From the NCBI GenBank assembly GCA_023055425.1, contig JALGPY010000009.1, positions 20,233,775-20,297,774 on the forward strand: 64,000 nucleotides of DNA, given 5' to 3'. The notes beneath the pieces are model-generated. The model was given only the letters and a program-made list of their open reading frames with translations, had not been told where the DNA came from and ran no database searches. This DNA is from Linanthus parryae. Its lineage: Eukaryota > Streptophyta > Magnoliopsida > Ericales > Polemoniaceae. Both the position numbers and the translations under genes were made by a program. Each line of letters opens with the position of its first letter. Positions within the stretch are counted from its first letter, which is position 1. Below, piece after piece: positions 35,140 through 45,735 of the stretch.

Positions 35140-36273
35140 ATGGCTGCTCGGCAAGGTGGAGAAGAGATCCCCGTTGATGTTCGTCGCGGGTTAGGAACTC
35201 TAGATTCTCTAGGGAGTCCATCTTTGACAGGTACCCCGCGCATGGATAGCCATGGCAGTCCTGTTGAGCGTTCTATGCCAGTTCCTAGGTGGAGGTGCAT
35301 TACCGATCGTTTTCATACTCTTTGCACCATCAACAATACGGTATGTAATATGGATATTGATGATACATTCACTAATTTCTTGAATACTAAGTTAGTGAAG
35401 TATTTTGATTTACCTACCGATGAGCATCCATCACCATATCTTATCAATGGGCTTAAAGACGGACCCGATGGAGTTTCAGAAGTTACAAGAATATGCCGGG
35501 TTCAGATTTCTCTTGGAAACATTTATAAGGCTGAAATTGTTTGTGACGTTTGTGACATGGATGATGATTGTCACTTGTTGCTTGAGCGTTCTTGGCAACA
35601 TGATGTCGAAGGTTCTTATTGTAAACGTCGCAATGCATATTTCTTCACATGGGAATCTCATAAAATTGTCAAACGCTCAAGGAAGGATGAAGTACCACAC
35701 GTTTTTGAAGAAAAGAATAGTCAACCCAAGAAGGATGAGGAAAAGAATCAAGAGAAGGTTCAAGCTACAAAGGAGGCTCGAATTTCTGAGTTGGACAATG
35801 TGAATGATCCAACGAAGATTTTGCCAACATCAAATATCAACCACGGTACTTTTGATTTTCTTGGAGTGGATTATTTTTCTTATCCATCGAGTCTGTTGGT
35901 TAATCTTGTTAACAAGTTGAAACATATGGAGAGGATGCAGAAATTAAACAATTGCAATTATGTTGACAAGTTAAAGATTTTGCGGGCAAAATATTCAAAG
36001 TATCTTTTTAATTGGAGTGGAAGGTACCAAGCTTCTAAAGTGAACTCGAGGACGAGTTCTTTCCAAGAAAGGGTGACTGATGTAGGACACGAATTATGGA
36101 AAATATCATCAAATTCAGGAAAACAGTTTCCGTCAGTACGCAAAGTCAGGGGCAGAATTGAAGGAATTCGATATATGGTTGAACCATGTAGTTTGGTCAA
36201 ATTCGTCCATTTTGACCACCAAATCATCAATTTTACTATTTTTGGCAGTATTTCTTTAGCTAATAAATTTTAG
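35140..36273 (+). CDS. Composite unit 2 protein: gag-like start, degenerate protease, unknown C-terminal block
   Basis: This is an open frame of 377 residues with no stop, opening 28 bases after the primer site and ending inside LTR3. Residues ~1-45 resemble a gag N-terminus (GGEEIPVDVRRGL). Residues ~50-180 resemble a Ty3/gypsy aspartic protease (CTINNTVCNMDID, LPTDEHPSPYLINGLKDG, CDMDDDCHLLLERSW), but the active-site loop reads DDTFTN instead of DGGSCEN, so it should be inactive. A Lys/Glu-rich linker follows. Residues ~237-316 are the block shared with unit 1 (FDFLGVD, LVNKLKHMERMQKLN, KYSKYLFNW, SRTSSFQERVTDVG). Reverse transcriptase and integrase are missing. Function unknown. Confidence 0.6.
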   Translation: MAARQGGEEIPVDVRRGLGTLDSLGSPSLTGTPRMDSHGSPVERSMPVPRWRCITDRFHTLCTINNTVCNMDIDDTFTNFLNTKLVKYFDLPTDEHPSPYLINGLKDGPDGVSEVTRICRVQISLGNIYKAEIVCDVCDMDDDCHLLLERSWQHDVEGSYCKRRNAYFFTWESHKIVKRSRKDEVPHVFEEKNSQPKKDEEKNQEKVQATKEARISELDNVNDPTKILPTSNINHGTFDFLGVDYFSYPSSLLVNLVNKLKHMERMQKLNNCNYVDKLKILRAKYSKYLFNWSGRYQASKVNSRTSSFQERVTDVGHELWKISSNSGKQFPSVRKVRGRIEGIRYMVEPCSLVKFVHFDHQIINFTIFGSISLANKF

Positions 36274-36545
36274 TAGGAAACTCCAAATCAAATTCTGCAA
36301 ATTGGAGATTTCTCGTAATCTCTCATATTTTCTGAATTTGGTAGTTTTGGGAATATTTTTATTTTTGGCAAAATTCGTATTTTTATTATTTTTGGTCTAT
36401 TTAAGCATTGTAAGTCTTTGGACAATTCATCCTTTTCCCCTATTATTGAATACAATTCAGATTTTTCAGTTTGAGAATCTTTTTACCCTTAGAGATTGAC
36501 GTTTGTCATCTCTATTATCTTCGTTTCGTTTTCCGATCTGCGTCA
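36078..36545 (+). repeat. LTR3 of the composite element
   Basis: It is 468 bp, about 97% identical by eye to LTR1. A purine run (AAGAAAGGG) lies four bases before it and could be the polypurine tract. Confidence 0.9.
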
Positions 36546-36629
36546 TTTTAACTATTTCCTTTCATCATTGTTGATGAAGAAAGGATTGCACTCAATCTTC
36601 GCCTCTATAACTCTGTAGAAACCTGAGCA

Positions 36630-37225
36630 CATCGTTATCAGAATCTTAGGACTCACGATTCAAATCCTACGATTCGATTTGACTCACTTACGAAAAGATG
36701 CGAATCCCTCAGTAAATGGACATAAATTTGTTTGAATCCCAATTCAAGAGACTGATCTTACAATTCGGTTGCGATTCAGACTGATGCATACAATTCACAA
36801 TTGACTCAGTTATATGTCTGATTGAGTTAGAGCTGCAGTCTAAGAAATATTGCGTCCTACATGTCTGTCTATTTTGCAATATATGTGAGTTCCGAAATGA
36901 CTAGTACATACTATTCCTTAAGTCAAAGGCTAATATTTTCATGTTATTTTCCATCTCCTTGATATCTTGTTGTTCCTTACTCTCTTCATTATTCTTATCT
37001 TTTAATTGTGTGAAGTTCCCAATCACTAGTTACTCATGCAAGTTTTTGAAAATTTGAGCTTTCTTTTGTAAAAAATATGAATTTGTTGTCCACGCATGTT
37101 ACAGTTTTATGTAATAAGATATACCATCTACGTAAAAATATTGCAAGCGAATATTTACATTCACAATTCGATTCACGATTCAGTGAAGGTGAATTTCGAT
37201 TCACTATCTTGATCTGACAACTATG
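36630..37225. mobile_element. hAT-like MITE, copy 3
   Basis: It is 596 bp with ends CATCGTTATCAGAATC and (inverted) CATAGTTGTCAGATC. CCTGAGCA (8 bp) flanks it at 36,622-36,629 and 37,226-37,233. It aligns with copy 1 along its whole length (CACGATTC, TGCGATTCAGAC, GATTCACGATTCAGTGAAGG). Confidence 0.9.
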
Positions 37226-37233
37226 CCTGAGCA

Positions 37234-37870
37234 CTTGAGTTTCCAAAGTTGGCATAAAAAATGGCACCTCATTGAGGTGTCTTGATATCCCTTTCTCAAA
37301 TTATAACCTTGCACTTGAAAGCTCTATGAAATGAAGGACATAACCGTTGAGTGACTTAAGTCCATTGCACTTTTGGGGTTATGATGAATTCTTTTTGCTG
37401 AATCGAGTTCCATATATTTCTTCAGGGTTTATGATTAGGGTTTGTGAAACCCAGAAATAATGAGGCTTCTTGCTACTATCAGATCCAGAGAGGTGACGAT
37501 GTTTTCAGAGTAGTTGGTTGCCCTTCTCTGTGCATCAGAAAATGCCTATTATTTCATCTTCTCTCGTTTAAGAAATCAACAACCCTCTATTATTGGTTAC
37601 ACCCAGTTACTGCTGCTGCTGCTGCTTCTCTTTCTCATCATTTTCATCCCCACTAACACCCCCAACTTTGAGAGGCTATGATGATAATTTCTGGTTCAGA
37701 TCTGGGGTTGGGTACCCGACCCTGGGGCATCAAGAGTGCTGATTCGGGTCACAGAGGGACTGGCTTGGTTGGTTTCTGTCTCTCGGTACTGTCATTAGTC
37801 ATCTCTTGTTGCAGCCATGGCTGGGTTAGTGTTAGTTCCTACACTTCTTGATCAAAATAAATCTGAGTCC
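37234..37870 (+). repeat. Module-family copy 2
   Basis: From about 37,410 it holds the parts in order: AGATCCAGAGAGGTGA, GGTTGCCCTTCTCTG, CTGCTGCTGCTGC, GAGGCTATGATGAT (37,670), GTTCAGATCTGGGGTTGGGT, then TTGTTGCAGCCATGG at 37,806-37,820 and AAATCTGAGTCCC. The block before 37,410 is unassigned. No intact protein frame spans these parts. Confidence 0.65.
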
Positions 37871-39185
37871 CAACTCTTAATTGTCTCTGCAAAAAAAGGA
37901 AAATTTTGAAACAAATGGAAAGTAAAGAAAAATATACATGTGAGTTGTTGACCTGTTCCCATCTTCATACTGGTAATTTTCATTAGGGATTTCAAGGCTG
38001 ATGGTTTTTGATGCAATTGATAACAATGGCCTTTTCATACTATGAAATTTGCAGGTTAACCTCATCCCCGTAAGGCCGTAACTCTATGAAGGGGAAGGGG
38101 TGGCCGTGTTTGAACATGTGACCTTCTGATCTTTTGGCAAGAGCCTACAATGGTTTTGTTTATTACGCCAAAGGTAGTTTCCAGTATCTTTCTCACTTGA
38201 AGACTTATTATGGTATTGAATCCAAACAGTGATACATATTGATCTATGCAGCCAACTCTGGTTAAGTTGGAAAAAGTTTTTTCAGTTGAGTTGAGAAGTT
38301 GTTTGTAGAAGTTTCCCTTCGCGTGGGCTCATTTGGGGTTGTTCATGAAGCCTCCTGACTGATTTGTCCTTTGGATTGTGCAGCCATGGTAACAGCACCA
38401 GTCTCCTCTCTCTCTCTCTCTCACACACGTGTGTGTGTGTGTGTTGGGGCGTTCTCTTCTTCATGAACACAATTCTCATATGCGTGAGGATACTCATGGT
38501 TTCGGAAGATCGAAGAAAAAAAGAACTTTGGAGATTAATTTAAGTAGTTTTTGACTTTTGTTACCACGAATCGAGATGCTTACTCAATATTTGTTACTGT
38601 TCTTTACGAGCATAGCTCTCATAGGCATGTTGATATTAATGATTTAGGAAGGAATTAATTAGAAAAATGAATTTGGAGGTTATTTTTAAGTATTTATATT
38701 GCTATTTGGAATGTTGATGTTCACTCTCTGTTGTTGTTCTTTGCTGCACATGGTGTCTATTCTGAAAATCAATTTAAAATTATTTTGAACTTTGGTGATT
38801 GCAATTGAGTAATTATATTGGTTTAGAGATTTGTACAGATATAAGATACACTTTTTCACTTTTGAGGTTCGTACAAGTATAAGAACACTTTTGATTTTTG
38901 GGTTGTGCTGTGCATGAGTTTGGATTATAAGTTATTCAATGACTACCATCTCAAATATGTTAAACATCTATGTACCCTATTAATGTGTGGCGACAGTGTC
39001 AGGGTAACTGCTTACCTTCTTTCCTCGTGCTATCACGCACTATCACTTTATCTTACCACCCACTGGATTTGTTAAGTTGCATTTGGCGCTTGGATATGCA
39101 GATCTGGCCTTACTCTTTAAGTCTTTAACTACTATTTTACTTCATAAACACCTATCATAATAGTTATTTCTATTAGAGGCTCTTA
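37871..39185 (+). repeat. Spacer with partial module copy and CT/GT microsatellites
   Basis: A partial module core (GATTGTGCAGCCATGGTAAC) lies at 38,374-38,393, followed by CT, CA and GT runs to about 38,441. The rest is unassigned. Confidence 0.5.
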
Positions 39186-39189
39186 AATA

Positions 39190-39890
39190 TTTGTGTTTGC
39201 TTAATTATATCGAAGATTGCTTGTATATTTTATTTCTTGGGCACGGTAATATCCAGGCTAAGTAAAGAGGGACATTATAATGTTCTCATGTTATTAAGAC
39301 CTCTTTTTGTCTCGTTCTTAAATTACCATCCAAACTTGTTTTGTAAACACCAGTTCCCATAGATGGCCTTGTATGATCAAGTACTTCATTAAAGCACCTT
39401 ATTGATTTGAAGAAGATTTCACAGCCATTGTGCGAACACTTGTCTATGCCCTGATATAATAGAACATAGATTTGAGTGTTATTTGCATTCTTATTCTGTG
39501 CGTGCATGTTTCATGTTGACATATCATATGATCACATATAAACCAGATAGGACGAGCAATCAAATTCCTTGGGAAGTCTTTTTCCTATGATTGGAAATCA
39601 AAGAAAATCGAAGGAACTCTTATGAGCACAACCTCCTTGCAGGTTTTTTTTTTCTTGTTCGCTCAACAATCGCTGCCAACTGAGGACCAGTTCTCTGTTG
39701 GAATATTTATTGACAATTTGGGTATCAGGTTGCAACAACGGATGGTCGGTAAGCACATATGTTGGGCATGCGCTGAAAATTTGAATTAAAGTCAAAGTTA
39801 GAAAAATCTCCAAATCTGCAGATTTGTAGAATCTCCTCCAGATTTTCACCCATATTAAATTAAAATCCCAGCCGGAAAAGTACATATCAA
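39190..39890 (+). repeat. Duplicated blocks shared with 50.2-50.5 kb and 52.6-52.8 kb
   Basis: 39,190-39,345 parallels 52,660-52,810 (TTGGCAC-GGTAATATCC-G-CTAAGT, CATTATAATG-T-TCATGTTAT). A weak module core lies at 39,421. 39,590-39,710 parallels 50,270-50,480 (GGAA-TCAAAGAAAA, AATCGCT-CCAACTGAGGAC). Confidence 0.6.
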
Positions 39891-39894
39891 ATGC

Positions 39895-40345
39895 AATTAA
39901 TTACTTTGGCTCAAACAGCACCGAGTGCTCTCTGTGATCCCAAAACTCTATAATCTGAGGCTGTGATGATACTTGTTCTCGAGTTCTGTTGTTGGAGATT
40001 GAGAGATACGTGACCTCTTTCATGGCGGGGTAACTCTGTTGGTTGGCCTTCTGGAAAGAGAAATACTGGTTTCCTTGTTCTGTTCTTCAGGGGCCAACAG
40101 TTGTTGCAGCCATGTTGGAAACTCTCTTGATAATTTATGTCACAGATCTGAGCCTCGCATTCTTCAATTAATATCTTGATGGGTACCTGAGCCGCTTTCT
40201 GGCGTGCCAATAACGAGGTCCATATGGAATTGTGGATCAGATATGAACTTTCAGAGTAGTCATCTTTGTTGCAGCCATGGCAGAGTGAGTACTTAGTACC
40301 CTACTCTGCCTGATCAAAATATATCTGCGCCTCACCATCTCTGCA
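39895..40345 (+). repeat. Module-family copies 3 (diverged and partial)
   Basis: GAGGCTGTGATGAT near 39,957 and TTGTTGCAGCCATGG at 40,266-40,280 followed by GATCAAAATATATCTG mark one stretched or two partial copies. Confidence 0.5.
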
Positions 40346-40554
40346 AACCAAATATCTGCTTGGCGTTGATGATTTAACATCAACTTGTTTTTCATGGTCA
40401 TCATTAATTCTACAGAAAGCTACCCCCTGCGCACATTGTTGAGACTGGGGGGGGGGGGCTGCATTATTTAAGACCACAGGGTGGTCCTTTGCGACACATC
40501 CTAATCACAAGAGGGTAAAATGCAATTAATCCTTATTATTTTTCACATACGTCA

Positions 40555-41110
40555 TCTGGAGACTGTGATGATCAATCTTCTTCTGGGTTCAGATCTGGAG
40601 TTGGGTATCTGCCCCATTTTCTGGCAGGGCAACAAGCAACCGGTGCGGGTCAGAAGGAGTATTTTACCAGTAATTGGTTCTTATCTCTCTTCTCTTGCCG
40701 TCACATGGTGCATCTTTGAGTTGCAGCCATGGTGGAGTCAGAAATACCCCTTATCAGTCTGATCACTATTACAGATCTGAGTCTCTTCATTTCTCGCATA
40801 AGTATGCATGTGCAAGTTTATACAATCAGTAGAGGCACAAAATTGATTAGCTTTGGATTTATTTTGCAAATTACAGGTCAGTTCCTCTCTCACTCTGCAA
40901 GATTTGATGAATTATGTAGTTCAAAATTAATAATCTTTTTGAAGGTTTATGATTTTCTAGTTGCATCTGTTTTCTTATAATAAAATGTTATAATTTCCAA
41001 GTAAGTGAGAATGCTAAGGTGGCTGAGTGGTGCAAGTAGGAAGGATAGGATGCGCAATGACAAGATTAGAAAGGATCTAGACGTTGCAGTGTTGCACCTA
41101 TAAAGGCATA
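40555..41110 (+). repeat. Module-family copy 4 plus flank shared with 52.8-53.2 kb
   Basis: GATGATCAATCTTCTTCTGG, GTTCAGATCTGGAGTTGGGT, then TTGCAGCCATGGTGGAGTCA at 40,721 and ACAGATCTGAGTCTC. The following 300 bases parallel 52,825-53,190 (GAATTATGTAGTTCAAAATT, GGATAGGATGCGCAATGACA). Confidence 0.7.
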
Positions 41111-41640
41111 GCGAGAGAAAATTGGATGCACCAATTAGGATAAGCGACACAGTTCAAATTGACGAGGGAGCTAAAAGTAACCTGGGTAAACACAATAAGA
41201 CAACTTAGCTAAATTAAACCTAACGGAGGTAATGAATTCGGACACACGCAACTGAAGAAGGTTGATCCATTAGCCAACCCTGGTTGCTGTCGTTTCAACA
41301 CACATACTACTGCTTAGTGCAGTGAGGTCTAAATTGAACTCTTGTTCTTTTGTTTTCATTTTAATCAATATGTACTTGTGTGATTGCTAATGTATGTTTT
41401 TTATTGTGCCAAATGTTAAAATAATTGAAATTAGCCCTCTTTATTTGTCCTCTTCATTGTATATTGAAGTTGTGAACTTGTAATGCTGGTTATTTCAGTC
41501 TTTTTACTGTGGGTGTCCCCAGCTTGGATGCACCTCGACAAATTCCACTGGCCTGAAGTTAACAACCGATTAAGCTCTCTGGTAACGGAAGAGCATTTTT
41601 TTGGATTTCGTGTGTGGGTGGGTGGGGGGGGGGGGGGGGT
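41111..41640. other. Unassigned spacer with a G-run
   Basis: Nothing recognised apart from a poly-G run at about 41,620-41,638. Confidence 0.4.
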
Positions 41641-41689
41641 GTTTGATTATTGGATCTCGATGAGTTCACAGCCCTGACCAAGGCCAATT

Positions 41690-41845
41690 CCTCGCAGGGG
41701 GTAACAGCATCTGATAGTCGATGACCCAGAACCACTCTCTTTTGATCCAGTGGTCACCAACCATACCCCTCTCGGGGTAAAACATTTGATAGTCAATGAC
41801 CCAGCAGCACTTTCTTTTATCCAATGCTCACCAACCCAATGCATG
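41690..41845 (+). repeat. Tandem duplication of about 76 bp, two copies
   Basis: Both copies read GGGGTAA-A-CAT-TGATAGTC, ATGACCCAG, CACT-TCTTTT, CCA-TG-TCACCAACC. They differ at about one position in five. Confidence 0.75.
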
Positions 41846-42059
41846 AAGTTTAGAAAGTGGACTGGTTCTTGTATGCCCAAATAAGAGAGCCAAAGCACCA
41901 AGATAGAACAAGGAAAGAAGAAAGGAACATTTTCAAATGAGAATGACTTGGGAAGTTTCAATAGCGTGGTTTCAACTTTCCCGTTAAACTGACTTCATGT
42001 AGCAGACACCAATTTTCAGTTAAACTGGGAAAAGGCTTTTTTGTGTTTTGTTGAGTAAT

Positions 42060-42310
42060 TATTCATTAAAAACAAGAGGCCATGATGATCAATCTTCTTC
42101 TGGGTTCAGAACTTCAGATCTGGAGTTGGGCATCCATATCTTTGCGGGGAAACAAGGAGGCAGCTGCAGGTCAGAAAGAGATGCACTTCACCAGTATGGG
42201 TTCTAAGATCTCTTCTCTGACCTCTGGCTAGGCGCATCTTTTAGTTGCAGCCATGGTAGAGTCAGTACTACCCCTTTTCAGCCTGATCACCATCAGCATA
42301 AACACGTATC
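42060..42310 (+). repeat. Module-family copy 5
   Basis: ATGATGATCAATCTTCTTCT at 42,081, ATCTGGAGTTGGGCATCC, CAGGTCAGAAAGAGATGC and the core TTGCAGCCATGGTAGAGTCA at about 42,245-42,264. It is closest to copy 4 at 40.6 kb. Confidence 0.7.
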
Positions 42311-44879
42311 TTTTCCTTAAGAAGTTGGAATTTCCAGGAGGGACACCTTTTATGGGTTGGAGGGACTACGAATTTCGTGACATTTTATTTCACAGTTTAA
42401 CATTCCGTTTGTCGCAACTATGATTAAGACATATTTGGTATTTCCCCTGTAGCATAACCCGGATGAAGGAAAATTTAAATTATTCCAAAAGGGGCAGTTG
42501 TACTTCACATTATTGGAAGTTTGTAACTACTCAATCTGATATATTTGTTGGCTAGAATAGCAGTTTAATGGCTCTGGAGGTGGTAGTTTTGGTGGTTGTT
42601 AGTAGGCTTTGCTGTAGTGGCAATAGCAACAAAGGTTTAGGTGTTGGTTCAGCCACGGTTATCATTGCACAAATTCGCAGTTTAGCTGATTGTGAATTCT
42701 GTGTCACACTAAACAAAAGGACATCAGAGTTCTTGGATCCAAGTACCTTTTATTTTGGTCAGATCCAGTCACTTGTTGACCACATGGGTCTTAAGATGAT
42801 AGCAAGAAGGATATGAGAAGAGTTCAGAGATTAGCAGACAATGAACACAAAAGTGAGAACGAGTGTCAAATGTACTTCCGTTCCCCCAACAACTACATCC
42901 ATCAGACATTAGAAAAGCTGTAAAGGTCGTGATGTATATAATTCCCATTGAAATCTTTTTAGATCTTTCGAGTGTCCGGAAGAATAGTCGGAAATACGCT
43001 GAACATCCAACTCCGAAGTCCAAGTAGGACCACAGATTCTTTATGTAAAATTCCAAACTGCAAGTAGAAGAAACTTGCATTTGACAGCTACCGAACATTC
43101 TTATCCCTTGCATCAAGAAGAGTAAAGGAAGTTCCGTGTTACCTAATTCCTTTTTTATCAAGCTAACCTCTTAATATTAACAATATTTTATGTCTTCATA
43201 CATCAAACCTTTCACTTAATTCCTTATAGCGATCCAATAATTAACTTAAGTATGCATGCCAGATAGTTCGTGCATGCCCACGTACACTAACATAAAATCT
43301 GGAAGACACTAGATAAAATACTAGCCTTTCTTCTTTGGAAAAGTACTCAGTGAGAAGTTTTTGTAGCATTGCATCCTGAAATAGATCAATTCGAACACTC
43401 ACAATCGTGAAGAGTACGATTAGAGTTTCCAGGAAAATACACTTAATTATGTTACGTATAGAAATAATGACTGGTAAATGAGGGGTGACAAGATTAGAAA
43501 AATGTCCCATATTATGCTTCATTGGATGTTCTCTGTGAAAGCCTATTCCTGGACCACCCTTGCGAGCTCATCTTGGTCACCAATGCGCTGCGCCGCACAA
43601 GACCAGACTTTTCTGTTTGTTTGAACAGTCTGATCAATGTATGATCAACGTCTAACAATTAGGTTTATTTGGTCATTAAATCATGCTGGTGTCTAGCCAC
43701 ACAATTATTAAAGAACTGATTGCCCATTAACTTATCAATTCACCATCCCTTCTCTTTTTAGATCCCCATTGACGATCATTTCCTTGAAGGGTTTGTAGAA
43801 TGTTGAGAGCTTTCATCAAGGGTTAACCTCAAGCTAGAAGTCTCACTCTCTTTTTCAGTTGGTGTTGTCAGTTATCTCTTCTTATGGTTACTGACATTGT
43901 GTTATGGAAAACGAAAACGCTCACAAGAAATAATCAAACATGCAGATTTACAAATTTAGCAGGCTACATTTTTACTTGACTTTTAGGATTTTTTTTCTAG
44001 TAGTGCTTTAATGCTGAAAAGCGCAATGCATACCTCATGTAAGTGTTAATGTTGTGATCTGTCATTTTGTCCCAGTGACTAGCTGGAAATCTTTTCACCA
44101 TCATTAAACTCCAAAACTTGTCTCTGACTCTAGATTGTACAACTTCCGCAAATTATTCTTAGTTTCTTGTCTATATATCAACATAGAGAACGTCATTAAT
44201 TGACGAGACTTGAGTGGAGGCTATTTCATTGTCAAGGTGCTGAAGAGGTGCAAAATGTCTATTCCTTATAGCATAAATGTTCATAGCTCCGACTTCTTAA
44301 GTTGCTTTAGTTTTGTGTTGTTTGGATTCAATGGTTTATTGGATTTAGGTACTTCTGATCATGTCATACACGATATCTTGGAACTGTTGTCATCATGTTT
44401 GTTCATCTTAGAAAGTGGGTAGATCTTTCTATTTATTTTATAATTTTCAGAGTTACATGTTTTAGATGTTGGATTAGCATTTACTTGAATCCCTCTGCAG
44501 TAATTGACAAGTCAACTGTTTCTGATACACTTTCAAACTGTCATGTACGTGGTTTATGCTTGCTTATTAAAAAATGAATAATATCTTAACGGGGATTAGT
44601 ACTAGCAATGTATTTTAGCGGCAGGTTGCTTTACGCACTATTGGTTCCGTTTCCTAGTATTTAACTACTCAGGTCAATGCTGTTTACAATCTTTAGGATG
44701 TGCTAAAAGACTTGACATGATGACCAAATTCCTTCATTAATATAGAATAATATATAGAGATTGGATGTAGGACTGCGAGCTATAAACAGCCAACTAATGA
44801 CATAAGAAAAATCTACTGCTCCTATTCGCGAAGGAGCAGTAAAAGCAGCCTAATCATCTATGACCGAGGTAATACTAAA
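42311..44879. other. Long unassigned stretch
   Basis: No gene, repeat boundary or RNA was recognised in these 2.6 kb. Open frames up to 130 codons (for example 42,769-43,161, minus) show no family features. Confidence 0.4.
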
Positions 44880-45260
44880 TGACTATCAGCTTTCTCACTT
44901 TCCTGTTTAGGCTTTGACCGGTGATTGGCAAATTTATGTCTCCCATTCAGTTGTTTAATGCACTTGTCCACTAGTTATCTTCGGAGTTTCTAAAAAAAGA
45001 TACTCGGTAGATGTGTTCAGTGACAAAGGTGGACACATTTTAATTTTGTGCAGTACTGTAATCAGATAGGCACAGTAAGAAGAAAAAGTGGCACTAGTCT
45101 AGAGAGTAACTATTGACTCTAGATTAGAGAGCAAAATGATCATCTTTTATTTTGAATTACACCTGATTAATCATAATAAATACAAGAGATTGTTCTCTGT
45201 GCTCTGTTATAGTCTTTGTCTGGTCTTTCCAGACCTTCATTGCACAGGAGCAAATATGCT
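44880..45260 (+). repeat. Duplicated block, copy A
   Basis: It parallels 46,850-47,245 at roughly 80% by eye, sharing GTTTAATGCACTTGTCCAC, GTGCAGTACTGTAATCAG and CATCTTTTATTTTG-ATTACA. Confidence 0.8.
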
Positions 45261-45735
45261 CAAAAATGCATATCTGTGTAAATCAAGATCAAGAACATCA
45301 TATAGTCAATCTACAACTAAATCTTACGATCTGGGGGTCGGAGGAGTTGAACCCAAGTTTCATCTCTTAAACACTGGGTGATCTTAGATTAATCATTAAA
45401 GTGAAGTAGTTTTTGTATGTCGTTTTCATATGACAAATGTTGATGTCCGGTCAGCTTGCGCATGACTAGCTTTCTAGCTCCACATGGCCTTAAAGTGAAC
45501 AGTCAGATTAGCATGTAGTGGCCTCGAAGGTATTGTTTGGAATTTATGGGGTTTGAACTTTGAACCCGGCAAAAGACCACCTCTAAGAACAATGTCCTCC
45601 CGACTAAGTGCATGTTTGCCAACTATACTTTAAAGCGAGTCGAAAAACAGTGGTCTGAATCAAAACCATTTGGGTAGGCTGTTTAACATGTAAGCTGAAA
45701 AACATTTTTTTAGTTTGAAGATGCCTGTTTTAATA
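45261..45735. other. Unassigned spacer
   Basis: Nothing recognised. Confidence 0.4.

Larger units (their letters stand above)
29969..36545 (+). mobile_element. Three-LTR composite, non-autonomous gypsy derivative
   Basis: The order is LTR1 (29,969-30,437), internal segment 1, LTR2 (31,249-31,730 continuing at 35,072-35,109), internal segment 2, LTR3 (36,078-36,545). TTTTA duplications flank the outer ends (29,964-29,968 and 36,546-36,550). LTR1 and LTR3 differ at roughly 14 positions by eye; LTR2 is much more diverged and holds about 60 extra bases. Each internal segment starts with a tRNA-iMet primer site and an ATG, and ends in a coding block running into the next LTR. Reverse transcriptase and integrase are absent, so it depended on a partner. 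The solo LTR 31,731-35,066 is a later insertion in LTR2. Confidence 0.85.

Noticed and set aside
42769..43522. Open frames of 93-130 codons on the minus strand
   Set aside because: No recognisable domain or splice context; length is within chance for this composition.
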